Notes: a model not told the origin generated them from the sequence alone. A DNA stretch of 26,906 nucleotides from Bordetella parapertussis (GCA_945868195.1 CAMBLP010000007.1:1-26906), one strand, 5' to 3'; counted from the stretch's first letter, positions 18,658 to 26,484 are shown. Translations and numbers: made by a program.

Positions 18658-19539
18658 ATGACAAATACGGCAGCTTTAACCTTGCAACCCAGTCAACTCG
18701 CAATGGCTATTTCGAATCCAGGCTCGCTTGGAACGATTGAGGCCTATATTTCAACAGTCAACCGCCTGCCTTTGCTGACACCAGAGCAGGAGAGCGCTCT
18801 TGCCCGAAGGCTTCGTGACGATCAGGACATCGACGCGGCGCGTGAGCTGGTGCTTTCCCATTTGCGCTTGGTGGTGTCCGTCGCTCGACAGTATCTGGGT
18901 TACGGCTTACCGCATGCGGATTTGATCCAAGAGGGCAACGTAGGGCTGATGAAGGCCGTCAAGCGCTTCGACCCTGAGCGAGGTGTCAGGCTCGTTTCCT
19001 TCGCCGTACATTGGATCAAGGCTGAAATTCACGAATACATCGTGCGCAACTGGCGGATGGTCAAGGTCGCAACGACGAAAGCGCAACGAAAGTTATTTTT
19101 TAATTTGCGCAGCATGCGACCTGATGGGCAAACGCTGGATTCCAAACAGGTTGATGAGATCGCGGCGCATTTAAATGTGCGCACCGAAGACGTGCGTGAG
19201 ATGGAGGTTCGCCTCTCTGGTCGCGAAATGTCGCTTGAAAATCAAGACGACGATGAAGATGCGTACGCACCGATTGCGTACTTGTCCGATGAGGGGCATG
19301 ACGATCCAACGCAGGTGCTTGCGCGCAGGGATGAAGACCTGATGCGCGGAGCCGGATTGGATCGTGCCTTGGAAGCACTTGATCCTCGCTCGCGTCGCAT
19401 TGTTCAGGCGCGCTGGTTACAGGACGACAGCGGCGCGACACTGCACGAGTTGGCAGAGGAGTTTGGCGTTTCGGCCGAACGTATTCGTCAAATCGAAGTT
19501 GCCGCCATGAAAAAAATGCGTTTGGCCTTGACGAACTAA
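18658..19539 (+). CDS. rpoH: RpoH, heat-shock sigma factor (sigma-32)
   Basis: An alternative sigma factor of 293 residues that directs RNA polymerase to heat-shock promoters. Region 2 is clear (HLRLVVSVARQYLGYGLPHADLIQEGNVGLMKAVKRFDP, then FAVHWIKAEIHEYIVRNWR). The RpoH box QRKLFFNLR at about residues 142-150 distinguishes it from RpoD/RpoS. Region 4.2 (LHELAEEFGVSAERIRQIE) closes the protein. AAGGAG lies about 9 bases before the ATG. The promoter is overlapped by a CIRCE element, so its synthesis is probably linked to HrcA. The antiporter gene follows 72 bases later on the same strand. Confidence 0.97.
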   Translation: MTNTAALTLQPSQLAMAISNPGSLGTIEAYISTVNRLPLLTPEQESALARRLRDDQDIDAARELVLSHLRLVVSVARQYLGYGLPHADLIQEGNVGLMKAVKRFDPERGVRLVSFAVHWIKAEIHEYIVRNWRMVKVATTKAQRKLFFNLRSMRPDGQTLDSKQVDEIAAHLNVRTEDVREMEVRLSGREMSLENQDDDEDAYAPIAYLSDEGHDDPTQVLARRDEDLMRGAGLDRALEALDPRSRRIVQARWLQDDSGATLHELAEEFGVSAERIRQIEVAAMKKMRLALTN

Positions 19540-19577
19540 AGTCAAAAACCGGCAACATCACGTACCATAGGGTTCTA

Positions 19578-19598
19578 TTGGCAGGCCTTGCCTGCCAA
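19578..19598. repeat. perfect 9-bp hairpin between rpoH and the antiporter gene
   Basis: TTGGCAGGC (19578-19586) and GCCTGCCAA (19590-19598) pair perfectly around a CTT loop. It lies 38 bases after the rpoH stop and 13 bases before the antiporter ATG. No U-tract follows, so it is not a canonical terminator. It may be an RNA element affecting antiporter translation, or a dyad DNA-binding site. Confidence 0.55.
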
Positions 19599-19611
19599 GC
19601 TTGCGGAATCA

Positions 19612-22146
19612 ATGGTTATGGACATCAACTCCTTTGTGTTTGGACTCACGGGCCTTTTGGCGCTCGTGTGTTTCATGCCGCCACTTGCCGGGCGCGTCAA
19701 GCTCCCCTATTCGGTTTTTCTTGCGATCGCAGGCTGTGTGCTGGGTTATGTTTCTCACGTACACCAATGGGCGCCGCCCGTCCTGGGCGAGTTTCTGACC
19801 ATTCTCAGTACTTTTGAAATATCGTCTGAGACATTTCTGGTCGTATTTCTGCCGATCTTGCTCTTTGAAGCGGCACTCGCGATGAACGTGCGTAGGCTGT
19901 TGGATGACTTAGGCCCTATCTTAATGATGGCTGTGGTGGCCGTTATCATCAGCACGGTATTGGTTGGCGTGGTCTTATCCAACATCTCCGGCTTTAGTCT
20001 GGTGGTTTGTTTGCTGCTGGGCTCGATTGTCGCCACGACTGACCCTGCCGCAGTGATCGGGATTTTCAAAGAGGTCGGCGCGCCTGCAAGACTCAACACG
20101 CTAGTCGAAGGCGAAAGTTTGTTGAACGATGCGGCAGCCATCGCGTTGTACGCGGCGCTGATGGGCGTGTTGTCTCACACAGCAGAGCTGAGCTTTGGCG
20201 CACTCTCGCAAAACTTCCTTTATCTCTTTATTGGCGGTGGTCTGACGGGCTTTGTACTGGCGCGACTCGCTTGTTTGTCGTTTCCACTGCTGCGTGGTTG
20301 GCCCGCTGCAGAGATTTCTTTGACGATCTCTGTCGCCTATTTATCCTATTTTGTTTCTGAACATTATCTTCATGTTTCTGGTGTCGTGGCTACCGTAGTG
20401 GCAGGCTTGGTGGTGGGTTCGACCGGCCGCACCAGAATGGCACCAACAACGTTTGTGACGCTTTCACAGTCGTGGCATCAGTTTGGTTTTTGGGCGAATT
20501 CACTGATCTTTTTGTTTGCGGCGATGCTGATCCCCAAGGTCATGCAGAATGCGACATGGATACATCTTTTTTATGTTTTCCTCGTGTTTGGCGCGACACT
20601 TTTGGCGCGCGCGATCGTTGTGTTTGGTCTAGTGCCGATCCTCTCTTTTTCAGGCATCGGTGCGCGCATTGGCACGAGATTTAGAGTGGTGCTGTGGTGG
20701 GGCGGACTGCGCGGCGCATTGTCTCTCGCGCTTGCACTGGCCGTCACCGAGCGTACAAGCTTACCTGCGGAGGCGCGAGAATTTATCGCGATTACGGTCA
20801 CAGGCTTTGTGCTGGCAACCCTCTTTATAAACGGGCTGACTTTGCAGCCTGTGATCAAGTTGCTGGGCCTAAATTTACTGACAAAAAAAGAGCGCGCATT
20901 GAGGAATCAAGCTGTCCTTGTCGCGACAGCGATGATTCAACAAGAGACCGATGAAATTGCCCGCTCTGAGCATGTCTCTGGCGCAGCGCGTGATCATGTT
21001 TATGCGGCCTTTAACAAAAGCATCGAAGAAGGCAGTGAGCTCCACATCGAGCATTTTTCGATCAAAGAGCGTGTTGATCTTGGCCTCACGATTCTTGCAA
21101 GACAAGAGTACGAAAGGTATTTTGATGTGCTGAAGCATCAGATTATTGATCGAAACATGGCGGAACGATTGCTCGGTCGAGCTGAACGTCTAGAGGAGTC
21201 CGTTCGCTTACGGGGCGTGCGGGGTTTTGAAGCGAGTACCGCACGATCGATGCGTTATCCCCGCCGCTTTAGGCAAGCGATGCGTATTTATGAAGTATTT
21301 GGTGTGCAGCGTTGGTTGGCGTACGAATTAAGTCAGCGCTTTGTTGCATTGATGTGCATGCGCTCCATTTCACAACAGTTGCTGGACTTTATTGCGAAAA
21401 AACTACCCGACATTCTGGGTCCTGAGGCCTGTGAAAAAATCACTGCGTTGCATATTCAACGCCTGTCCATGATTCGTGAAGCACTGCATGCTTTGGAGCT
21501 CCAGTACCCAACGTATTCGCTGTGGATGCAAGAGCACTATTTGGGACGCATTGCGCGACGCCTTGAGCGCGAGCGTTATGGCGAGATGTTTGACCAATCG
21601 CTTATTAGTGGCGAGGTCTATGAAAGTCTGTCGGACCAAGTGACCAAGCGCTGGGCGTTTCTTGATAAAGATGCAACCCTTGATATACAAATGGGCTCGG
21701 CTGAACTGGTTGCGCGTGTGCCTTTGTTGATGGGTTTGCCCGAGCAGGCGCAGCGCGCAGTCAGTCGAATGCTCAAGCCTCGCCTGTTTTTGCCTGATCA
21801 GCTGATCTGGGGGAAAAAAGCGCCCCCTTTTGGCCTGTATATCGTCGCATCCGGCGCCGTCACAATTTTATTGCCGGACGGCACGCACGTTGAGTTGGGT
21901 TCGGGAGAGTTTTTCGGAGAAATGTATCTGCTGGACCATGACGTGCCTGAAGATTTTGAGGTGCGCTCATTGGGTTACACCAAGGTGCTGTGTTTGCCTG
22001 CGAAAGACTTCGATGAGCTGCTCGGTCAGGACCTCACCATCAAGGCTGCGATTGAGTTGGTGGCTAAGCAGCGCATGCGCGCACTTGAAGTTTGGCGCGC
22101 GCATCACACGACTAATCCGACGTCCGACGCCACAGATCCTCAGTAA
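19612..22146 (+). CDS. CPA1-type Na+/H+ antiporter with C-terminal cyclic-nucleotide-binding-like domain
   Basis: An 844-residue inner-membrane cation:proton exchanger. The N-terminal ~410 residues hold 12-13 hydrophobic helices with CPA1 hallmarks: TDPAAV (143-148), GESLLNDAAAIALY with the Asn172-Asp173 ion site, and VVLWWGGLRGALSLALAL. A long alpha-helical cytoplasmic region follows. Residues about 700-825 form a CNB-like fold with GSGEFFGEMYLL. This layout resembles plant SOS1. In the phosphate-binding cassette the usual Arg-Ser-Ala reads Glu780-Asp781-Phe782, so normal cAMP/cGMP binding is doubtful. The ATG at 19612 is chosen, but 19618 (ATG) and 19588 (TTG) are possible. The 3' end overlaps the Nudix gene. 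Confidence 0.92.
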   Translation: MVMDINSFVFGLTGLLALVCFMPPLAGRVKLPYSVFLAIAGCVLGYVSHVHQWAPPVLGEFLTILSTFEISSETFLVVFLPILLFEAALAMNVRRLLDDLGPILMMAVVAVIISTVLVGVVLSNISGFSLVVCLLLGSIVATTDPAAVIGIFKEVGAPARLNTLVEGESLLNDAAAIALYAALMGVLSHTAELSFGALSQNFLYLFIGGGLTGFVLARLACLSFPLLRGWPAAEISLTISVAYLSYFVSEHYLHVSGVVATVVAGLVVGSTGRTRMAPTTFVTLSQSWHQFGFWANSLIFLFAAMLIPKVMQNATWIHLFYVFLVFGATLLARAIVVFGLVPILSFSGIGARIGTRFRVVLWWGGLRGALSLALALAVTERTSLPAEAREFIAITVTGFVLATLFINGLTLQPVIKLLGLNLLTKKERALRNQAVLVATAMIQQETDEIARSEHVSGAARDHVYAAFNKSIEEGSELHIEHFSIKERVDLGLTILARQEYERYFDVLKHQIIDRNMAERLLGRAERLEESVRLRGVRGFEASTARSMRYPRRFRQAMRIYEVFGVQRWLAYELSQRFVALMCMRSISQQLLDFIAKKLPDILGPEACEKITALHIQRLSMIREALHALELQYPTYSLWMQEHYLGRIARRLERERYGEMFDQSLISGEVYESLSDQVTKRWAFLDKDATLDIQMGSAELVARVPLLMGLPEQAQRAVSRMLKPRLFLPDQLIWGKKAPPFGLYIVASGAVTILLPDGTHVELGSGEFFGEMYLLDHDVPEDFEVRSLGYTKVLCLPAKDFDELLGQDLTIKAAIELVAKQRMRALEVWRAHHTTNPTSDATDPQ

Positions 22147-22966
22147 TCACAATGGAGGCCTCTAGGGTGAACGCGTCATCTTTGAGCATTTTATAAAGGG
22201 TCTCTTGCTCGAGGAGTTGGATTTCCATCACCTCCCCATCGCGGTTTTTTGGGGTGACATGATCGGCCAAAACACATTCGCAGGTGAGTACGGCCTCCGT
22301 TTGAAAACCTTCGGGCAGTTGACGTCGCATATGTGCGATGGTTCTTAGGGGGGTGCGCGCCACAATGTCGGGCGCATCCAGACCGGCTTCTTCGTCAGAC
22401 TCGCGGACGAGCGCAAAGTCGGCGTCCTCGAGATTGCCGACAAGCCCGCCAACAAGCGTATCCCACATCCCAGGGTCTGTGGCTTTGGTCAGGGACCGTC
22501 GGGCCACCCAGAGCCGGTGGTCTGTAGACCAACCGCTGAGGTGAACTGCGCGCGTGGTCAGTCCCAGAGGGCGCATGACGCCACGCTCGATAGCGCCGAC
22601 CCGCTTCGCGGGGGTGCTGTCCTGTCCAGCAGGCACGGACCAGACATCCAGCAGCTCGTTACGCCAGCCGGGCGTGCAGCCAGCGTTTTTTAGTGTGAGG
22701 GCGATTTCGGCGAGACAGGCGTCAAGCGGGGCACCCGGCGCTAGTTTTTCCCCAAAATAGGCTGCGGTTGTGGTGAGTCTCACGCTTTTAATATTCGAGA
22801 GGGCCTGCGCCGCACCTGGAAAAAGCCAGCCACAGCGTTGGCTTCCGATCACTAAGGGGAGAGAGTCCGCGATGGGCTCTTGGGTGGCGCGCTCTAAAAA
22901 GCGATTCAAAAGAGTTTTGAGGCTATTTCGATTTGGGGAAAAGGCTGACTTTTGCATGTTGAGCAT
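22112..22966 (-). CDS. Nudix hydrolase with N-terminal DUF4743 domain
   Basis: A cytoplasmic protein of about 284 residues. The C-terminal half has a full Nudix box (about residues 174-196): G187-type start GLVGNL, then E, then RESDEEAGL, giving the REx2EE metal-binding core. The N-terminal half, with CGWLFPGAA and GWRNELLDVW, resembles the DUF4743 domain found with thiamine pyrophosphokinase-like Nudix proteins. Some eukaryotic members of this group remove damaged thiamine diphosphates; that activity here is only an analogy. ATGs at 22966 and 22957 are both possible starts; the frame opens further to a TTG at 23005. A TACAAT on the minus strand at 22987-22992 could be its -10 box. It converges on and overlaps the antiporter gene by 35 bases. 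Confidence 0.87.
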   Translation of the reverse strand: MLNMQKSAFSPNRNSLKTLLNRFLERATQEPIADSLPLVIGSQRCGWLFPGAAQALSNIKSVRLTTTAAYFGEKLAPGAPLDACLAEIALTLKNAGCTPGWRNELLDVWSVPAGQDSTPAKRVGAIERGVMRPLGLTTRAVHLSGWSTDHRLWVARRSLTKATDPGMWDTLVGGLVGNLEDADFALVRESDEEAGLDAPDIVARTPLRTIAHMRRQLPEGFQTEAVLTCECVLADHVTPKNRDGEVMEIQLLEQETLYKMLKDDAFTLEASIVITEDLWRRTSD

Positions 22967-23018
22967 ATGCCTGATGTAGAAAAGGGATTGTAGTGCAGCA
23001 TTCAAGTCGAGCCTGCGC

Positions 23019-23092
23019 TACAATAATCATCGTTTCTTTGATATACGCGCTAATCCTTGGTAGAAAATCTCGCCTACGGTTAGCCATACAAT
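23019..23092 (+). promoter_or_regulatory. two TACAATAAT sites upstream of coxB
   Basis: The nine-base sequence TACAATAAT occurs at 23019-23027 and again at 23087-23095, both on the coding strand of the cox cluster. Each contains a five-of-six match to the -10 consensus. No convincing -35 box is seen at the right distance from either. These are candidate promoters for the cox genes. The rest of the 22967-23178 gap shows nothing else recognisable. Confidence 0.3.
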
Positions 23093-23178
23093 AATTCTGC
23101 GCAAGGTGGTCTTTCAAATCGGGCATAGCCATGTATTTGATCAGATTCATCTACGTGTGTTGTGTTTTAGAGGTCAGC

Positions 23179-23214
23179 ATGAAGAAGTTGAGAGGGTGAC
23201 TGGGCGCCTGTGCC
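23179..23214 (+). other. coxB: disrupted 5' end of coxB: start codon, signal-peptide codons and in-frame TGA
   Basis: An ATG at 23179 preceded by AGAGG at ideal spacing begins MKKLRG, followed by TGA at 23197-23199. The same frame then continues LGACA into the coxB frame at 23215 without any shift. The expected residue in such a signal peptide would be Trp (TGG), one base different. So the native start and the positively charged n-region of the signal peptide are cut off from the rest of CoxB by a single stop codon. Confidence 0.85.
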
Positions 23215-24333
23215 ATGCTTTTCGCAGGCATCTCGAGTGCGCAGGTACAAGACATGCCCGGCGGGCCGCGCGTCAATCAGCTTAATCTCCCCGAGGGAGT
23301 GAACCAGATCGCGCGCGATGTGGTTTGGCTGCACTGGTTTATGTTGATTGTCTGTTTGGTGATCTTCGTGGCAGTGTTCGGCGTCATGTTTTACTCGATC
23401 TGGGCCCATCGTAAATCCCGCGGCTTTAAGCCTGCGACATTTCATGAACACATGGGTGTTGAAGTTGCCTGGACCGTGGTGCCTTTCATCATTGTGATCG
23501 CCATGGCTTTGCCTGCGACCCGTACCGTTGTGGAGATGAAGGACACGAGTGGCGCGGACTTGACTGTGAAGGTCACGGGCTACCAGTGGAAGTGGGGCTA
23601 TGAGTACATCGATGGTCCTGCTGCGGGGGTCAAGATCCTCTCTAATCTGTCCACGCCTCGTGCTCAGATTGAAAACAAGGAACCTAAAGGTCCCTTTTAT
23701 CTGATGGAAGTGGATAACCCGCTTGTGGTGCCTGTTGGTAAAAAGATTCGCGTGGCCGTGACGGCCGCAGACGTGATCCACTCTTGGATGGTGCCAGATC
23801 TGGCTGTCAAACAGGATGCGATTCCTGGCTTTGTGCGCAATACCTGGTTCCGTGCCGACAAGATCGGTGAGTACCGTGGGCAGTGTGCCGAGTTGTGCGG
23901 GAAAGACCACGCTTTCATGCCAATCGTCGTGAAGGTTGTTTCTGAGGAAGATTACGCAAAATGGTCGGCTGAGCAGAAAAAACTGTTGCTTGCCGCAGCG
24001 GATGATCCCAAAAAAGAATGGACGGCTCCTGAACTGATTTCACGTGGCGAAAAGGTCTATGCCTCTAATTGCGTAGCTTGTCACCAAGGTAGCGGCAAAG
24101 GCGTCGTAGGCGCTTTCCCAGCCTTGGATGCAAGTGCCCTGGTCATGGGACCCAAGGCCGCCAACATCGACATTTTGTTGAAAGGCAAGCCTGGTACGGC
24201 GATGGCCTCTTATGCACAGCTGAGTGATGTAGAAATTGCAGCAGTGATTACGTACACACGTGCTTCTTGGACGAATGCAGGCAAGGGTAAAGACCCTGTT
24301 GTTTCGCCTGCCAATGTCAAGGCGGCACGTTAA
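23215..24333 (+). CDS. coxB: CoxB, cytochrome c oxidase subunit II with fused cytochrome c domain
   Basis: The electron-entry subunit of aa3-type oxidase. From the ATG at 23215 it has 372 residues: a hydrophobic remnant of a signal peptide (MLFAGISSAQ), two transmembrane helices (about 39-61 and 83-100), and a periplasmic CuA domain. CuA ligands are His189, Cys224, Cys228, His232 and Met235 (CAELCGKDHAFM, with Glu226 also positioned). A C-terminal mono-haem cytochrome c has CVACH (286-290) and likely axial Met330. The original start is most likely 23179 (384 residues), interrupted by a TGA at 23197-23199. The ATG at 23215 has no clear ribosome binding site, so expression from it would depend on reinitiation or stop-codon readthrough. 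Confidence 0.9.
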   Translation: MLFAGISSAQVQDMPGGPRVNQLNLPEGVNQIARDVVWLHWFMLIVCLVIFVAVFGVMFYSIWAHRKSRGFKPATFHEHMGVEVAWTVVPFIIVIAMALPATRTVVEMKDTSGADLTVKVTGYQWKWGYEYIDGPAAGVKILSNLSTPRAQIENKEPKGPFYLMEVDNPLVVPVGKKIRVAVTAADVIHSWMVPDLAVKQDAIPGFVRNTWFRADKIGEYRGQCAELCGKDHAFMPIVVKVVSEEDYAKWSAEQKKLLLAAADDPKKEWTAPELISRGEKVYASNCVACHQGSGKGVVGAFPALDASALVMGPKAANIDILLKGKPGTAMASYAQLSDVEIAAVITYTRASWTNAGKGKDPVVSPANVKAAR

Positions 24334-24392
24334 GTTTGCACGTTGTGGGCGGTTTTGGTTCAGTCAAACAGATCAATTCATATAGATCGCTG

Positions 24393-24413
24393 CTCTCTCC
24401 TACAAAGAGAGAG
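24393..24413 (+). repeat. hairpin between coxB and coxA
   Basis: CTCTCTC (24393-24399) and GAGAGAG (24407-24413) pair around a seven-base CTACAAA loop. It lies 59 bases after the coxB stop and 26 bases before the coxA ATG, upstream of the coxA ribosome binding site. There is no following U-tract. A role in RNA processing or stabilisation of the coxA message is possible. Confidence 0.45.
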
Positions 24414-24439
24414 TGGCTTAAGTAGGATAGGAGTTCGCC

Positions 24440-26080
24440 ATGAGTAGCATTCCAGCAGATCAGATTGGTGGCCACGGCCACGGCCACGGTCACGGTCATG
24501 ACCACGATCACGCGCACGACCACGACCATCATCATGGTCCCTCGTTGCATGGGTGGCGTCGTTGGTTGTTTGCGACCAATCACAAAGACATCGGTACGAT
24601 GTATTTGATTTTTTCTTTCGTGATGTTGCTCCAAGGTGGTGCGTTAGCACTGCTGTTGCGTACGGAGCTTTTCCAGCCTGGTTTGCAGTTCTTTCGTCCG
24701 GAGCTTTTCAACCAGTTCACGACGATGCATGGCTTGATTATGGTGTTCGGCGCGATCATGCCGGCCTTTGTAGGCTTTGCCAACTGGATGGTACCTCTGC
24801 AAATTGGCGCCTCCGACATGGCGTTCGCTCGCATGAACAACTTTAGTTTCTGGTTGTTGCCGGTTGCGGCGACCCTCTTGACGGTTTCCTTCTTTGTGCC
24901 TGGTGGCGCAACAGCTGCGGGTTGGACGCTCTACGCGCCCTTGACCTCCCAGATGGGACCCGGCATGGATTTCGCGATTTTTGCGATCCACCTTATGGGT
25001 GCCTCATCGATCATGGGCGCCATCAACATCGTGGTCACGATTTTGAACATGCGCGCGCCCGGCATGACATTGATGAAGATGCCTTTGTTTTGCTGGACAT
25101 GGTTGATTACTGCGTACCTGTTGATCGCAGTGATGCCAGTGTTGGCGGCTGCGATCACCATGGTGCTGACCGACCGTCATTTCGGTACCGGCTTCTTTAA
25201 CGCAGCTGTTGGTGGTGATCCGGTCTTGTACCAGCACATTTTCTGGTTCTTCGGTCACCCCGAGGTGTACATCATGATTCTGCCGGCCTTCGGCATTGTC
25301 TCTGCCATTATTCCTGCTTTTGCTCGCAAGCAACTGTTTGGCTATGCCTCGATGGTGTATGCCACGGCTTCGATCGCCATCTTGTCGTTCATCGTCTGGG
25401 CGCACCACATGTTTGCCACGGGTATGCCTGTGACGGCGCAGTTGTATTTCATGTATGCCACGATGTTGATTTCGATCCCAACAGGCGTCAAAGTGTTTAA
25501 CTGGGTTGCCACGATGTGGCGCGGTTCTATGACGTTCGAAACGCCCATGTTGTTTGCCATTGGCTTTATCTTTGTGTTTACGATTGGTGGTTTTACGGGC
25601 TTGATCTTGTCCATGCCACCGATCGATATTCAGGTGCATGACACGTATTACGTGGTGGCGCACTTCCATTATGTGTTGGTGGCAGGTTCCTTGTTCGCCT
25701 TGTTTGCGGGCACGTATTACTGGTTGCCTAAATGGTCGGGCTACATGTATGACGAGCGCCTGGGTAAGTGGCATTTCTGGATGAGCATGATCTCGTTCAA
25801 CATCACCTTCTTCCCGATGCACTTTATGGGTCTCGCAGGGATGCCGCGTCGCTATGCGGATTATGCAGCGCAGTTCACAGATTTCCACCAGGTTGCTACC
25901 CTTGGCGCATTTTGGTTCGGCTTCGCACAGTTGCTGTTCCTCTACATCGTCTTGAAAGCCTATGCTGGCAAGGGTGAGCGCGCACCGGCCAAGCCATGGG
26001 AAGGCGCTGAGGGACTCGAGTGGACGGTTCCTTCACCTGCTCCGTTCCATACGTTTGAGACTCCACCGCAGGTTAAATAG
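24440..26080 (+). CDS. coxA: CoxA, cytochrome c oxidase subunit I, with histidine-rich N-terminus
   Basis: The catalytic haem-copper subunit of the aa3-type oxidase, 546 residues with 12 transmembrane helices. Haem a ligation is in [11 protein letters not shown]. The CuB ligands and His-Tyr cross-link site are in GHPEVY, which also carries the proton-channel Glu; HH of [10 protein letters not shown] supplies the other CuB ligands. The K-channel Lys is in [10 protein letters not shown] and the haem ligands in [14 protein letters not shown]. Residues 12-32 contain 12 histidines alternating with Gly, Asp and Ala, a likely metal-binding tail. AGGAG lies 7 bases before the ATG. Confidence 0.98.
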   Translation: MSSIPADQIGGHGHGHGHGHDHDHAHDHDHHHGPSLHGWRRWLFATNHKDIGTMYLIFSFVMLLQGGALALLLRTELFQPGLQFFRPELFNQFTTMHGLIMVFGAIMPAFVGFANWMVPLQIGASDMAFARMNNFSFWLLPVAATLLTVSFFVPGGATAAGWTLYAPLTSQMGPGMDFAIFAIHLMGASSIMGAINIVVTILNMRAPGMTLMKMPLFCWTWLITAYLLIAVMPVLAAAITMVLTDRHFGTGFFNAAVGGDPVLYQHIFWFFGHPEVYIMILPAFGIVSAIIPAFARKQLFGYASMVYATASIAILSFIVWAHHMFATGMPVTAQLYFMYATMLISIPTGVKVFNWVATMWRGSMTFETPMLFAIGFIFVFTIGGFTGLILSMPPIDIQVHDTYYVVAHFHYVLVAGSLFALFAGTYYWLPKWSGYMYDERLGKWHFWMSMISFNITFFPMHFMGLAGMPRRYADYAAQFTDFHQVATLGAFWFGFAQLLFLYIVLKAYAGKGERAPAKPWEGAEGLEWTVPSPAPFHTFETPPQVK

Positions 26081-26088
26081 GATTTTTG

Positions 26089-26205
26089 ATGACCCCAGAA
26101 CAACGTCGCAAGAATAAGCGGGCCGGACTCATTTTTCTGGTGCTTGTCCTTGTGATGTTTGGATGGACCATTGGCAGGCAGTTTTATACGCATTATTTTT
26201 CCTGA
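26089..26205 (+). CDS. 38-residue single-span membrane protein, cytochrome oxidase small assembly protein-like
   Basis: A short frame begins 8 bases after the coxA stop and encodes MTPEQRRKNKRAGLIF followed by a hydrophobic helix (LVLVLVMFGWTIG) and a short tail ending in FS. The basic N-terminus and single helix match the tiny membrane proteins that follow coxA in many Burkholderiales and are often named cytochrome oxidase small assembly protein. I recognise it by size, start and position; a function in oxidase assembly is inferred. The spacing implies coupling to coxA translation; the ribosome binding site (TAGGAT, in the stop of coxA) is moderate. Confidence 0.82.
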   Translation: MTPEQRRKNKRAGLIFLVLVLVMFGWTIGRQFYTHYFS

Positions 26206-26226
26206 ATCAGGTGAGGTGGTAAACAC

Positions 26227-26451
26227 GTGAGTCAGGATCTAAAAGAGTTATCACAGCGCAAGCTGAACTTTCTACAGACGCTCAAGGCTATTTCATGGGC
26301 AATGTTCGGAGTTAGAAAAGGCAAGGGGTATGAAGAAGATATCGCCAAGCTCAACCCAGTACATCTTATTGCGGCTGGATTGTTGTTTGGAGTGATATTT
26401 GTGGTGAGTCTTGTGTTGATTGTCCAAGTGGCCGTCGCAAGTCTCAGCTAG
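26227..26451 (+). CDS. DUF2970-family membrane protein
   Basis: A 74-residue protein with a charged N-terminal half (including FGVRKGKGYEEDIAKLNPVH) and one C-terminal transmembrane helix (LIAAGLLFGVIFVVSLVLIV). This arrangement and the YE.D..KLNPVH motif are those of DUF2970, a small family found in cytochrome oxidase clusters of betaproteobacteria. The start is GTG at 26227 with GAGGTGG about 7 bases upstream. The function is unknown; the location suggests a role in oxidase assembly or stability. In related clusters cox11 usually precedes it, but here it follows the 38-residue gene directly. Confidence 0.88.
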   Translation: MSQDLKELSQRKLNFLQTLKAISWAMFGVRKGKGYEEDIAKLNPVHLIAAGLLFGVIFVVSLVLIVQVAVASLS

Positions 26452-26484
26452 AAAAATTTGATTATTTGTAGTCTGGAGAACAAT

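Noticed and set aside
23197-23199. Selenocysteine recoding of the coxB TGA
   Set aside because: The codon lies in a signal peptide where no redox residue is expected, and I see no convincing SECIS-like hairpin immediately downstream. Trp readthrough, mutation or sequence error are simpler.
23179-23217. Frameshift at the coxB 5' end
   Set aside because: The codons before and after the TGA are in the same frame, so a single substitution explains the interruption; no indel is needed.
23167-23910. 247-codon open frame on the minus strand opposite coxB
   Set aside because: It is antisense to the well-supported CoxB frame, has a composition rich in His/Arg/Asp typical of a shadow frame, and matches no recognisable family.
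24470-24538. GGCCAC/GACCAC tract as a non-coding tandem repeat
   Set aside because: It is fully within coxA and encodes the His-rich tail in frame, so coding is sufficient explanation, although slippage remains possible.
25004-25888. 294-codon open frame on the minus strand opposite coxA
   Set aside because: It is antisense to the conserved catalytic core of CoxA and very rich in His, Arg and Gln; a reading-frame shadow.
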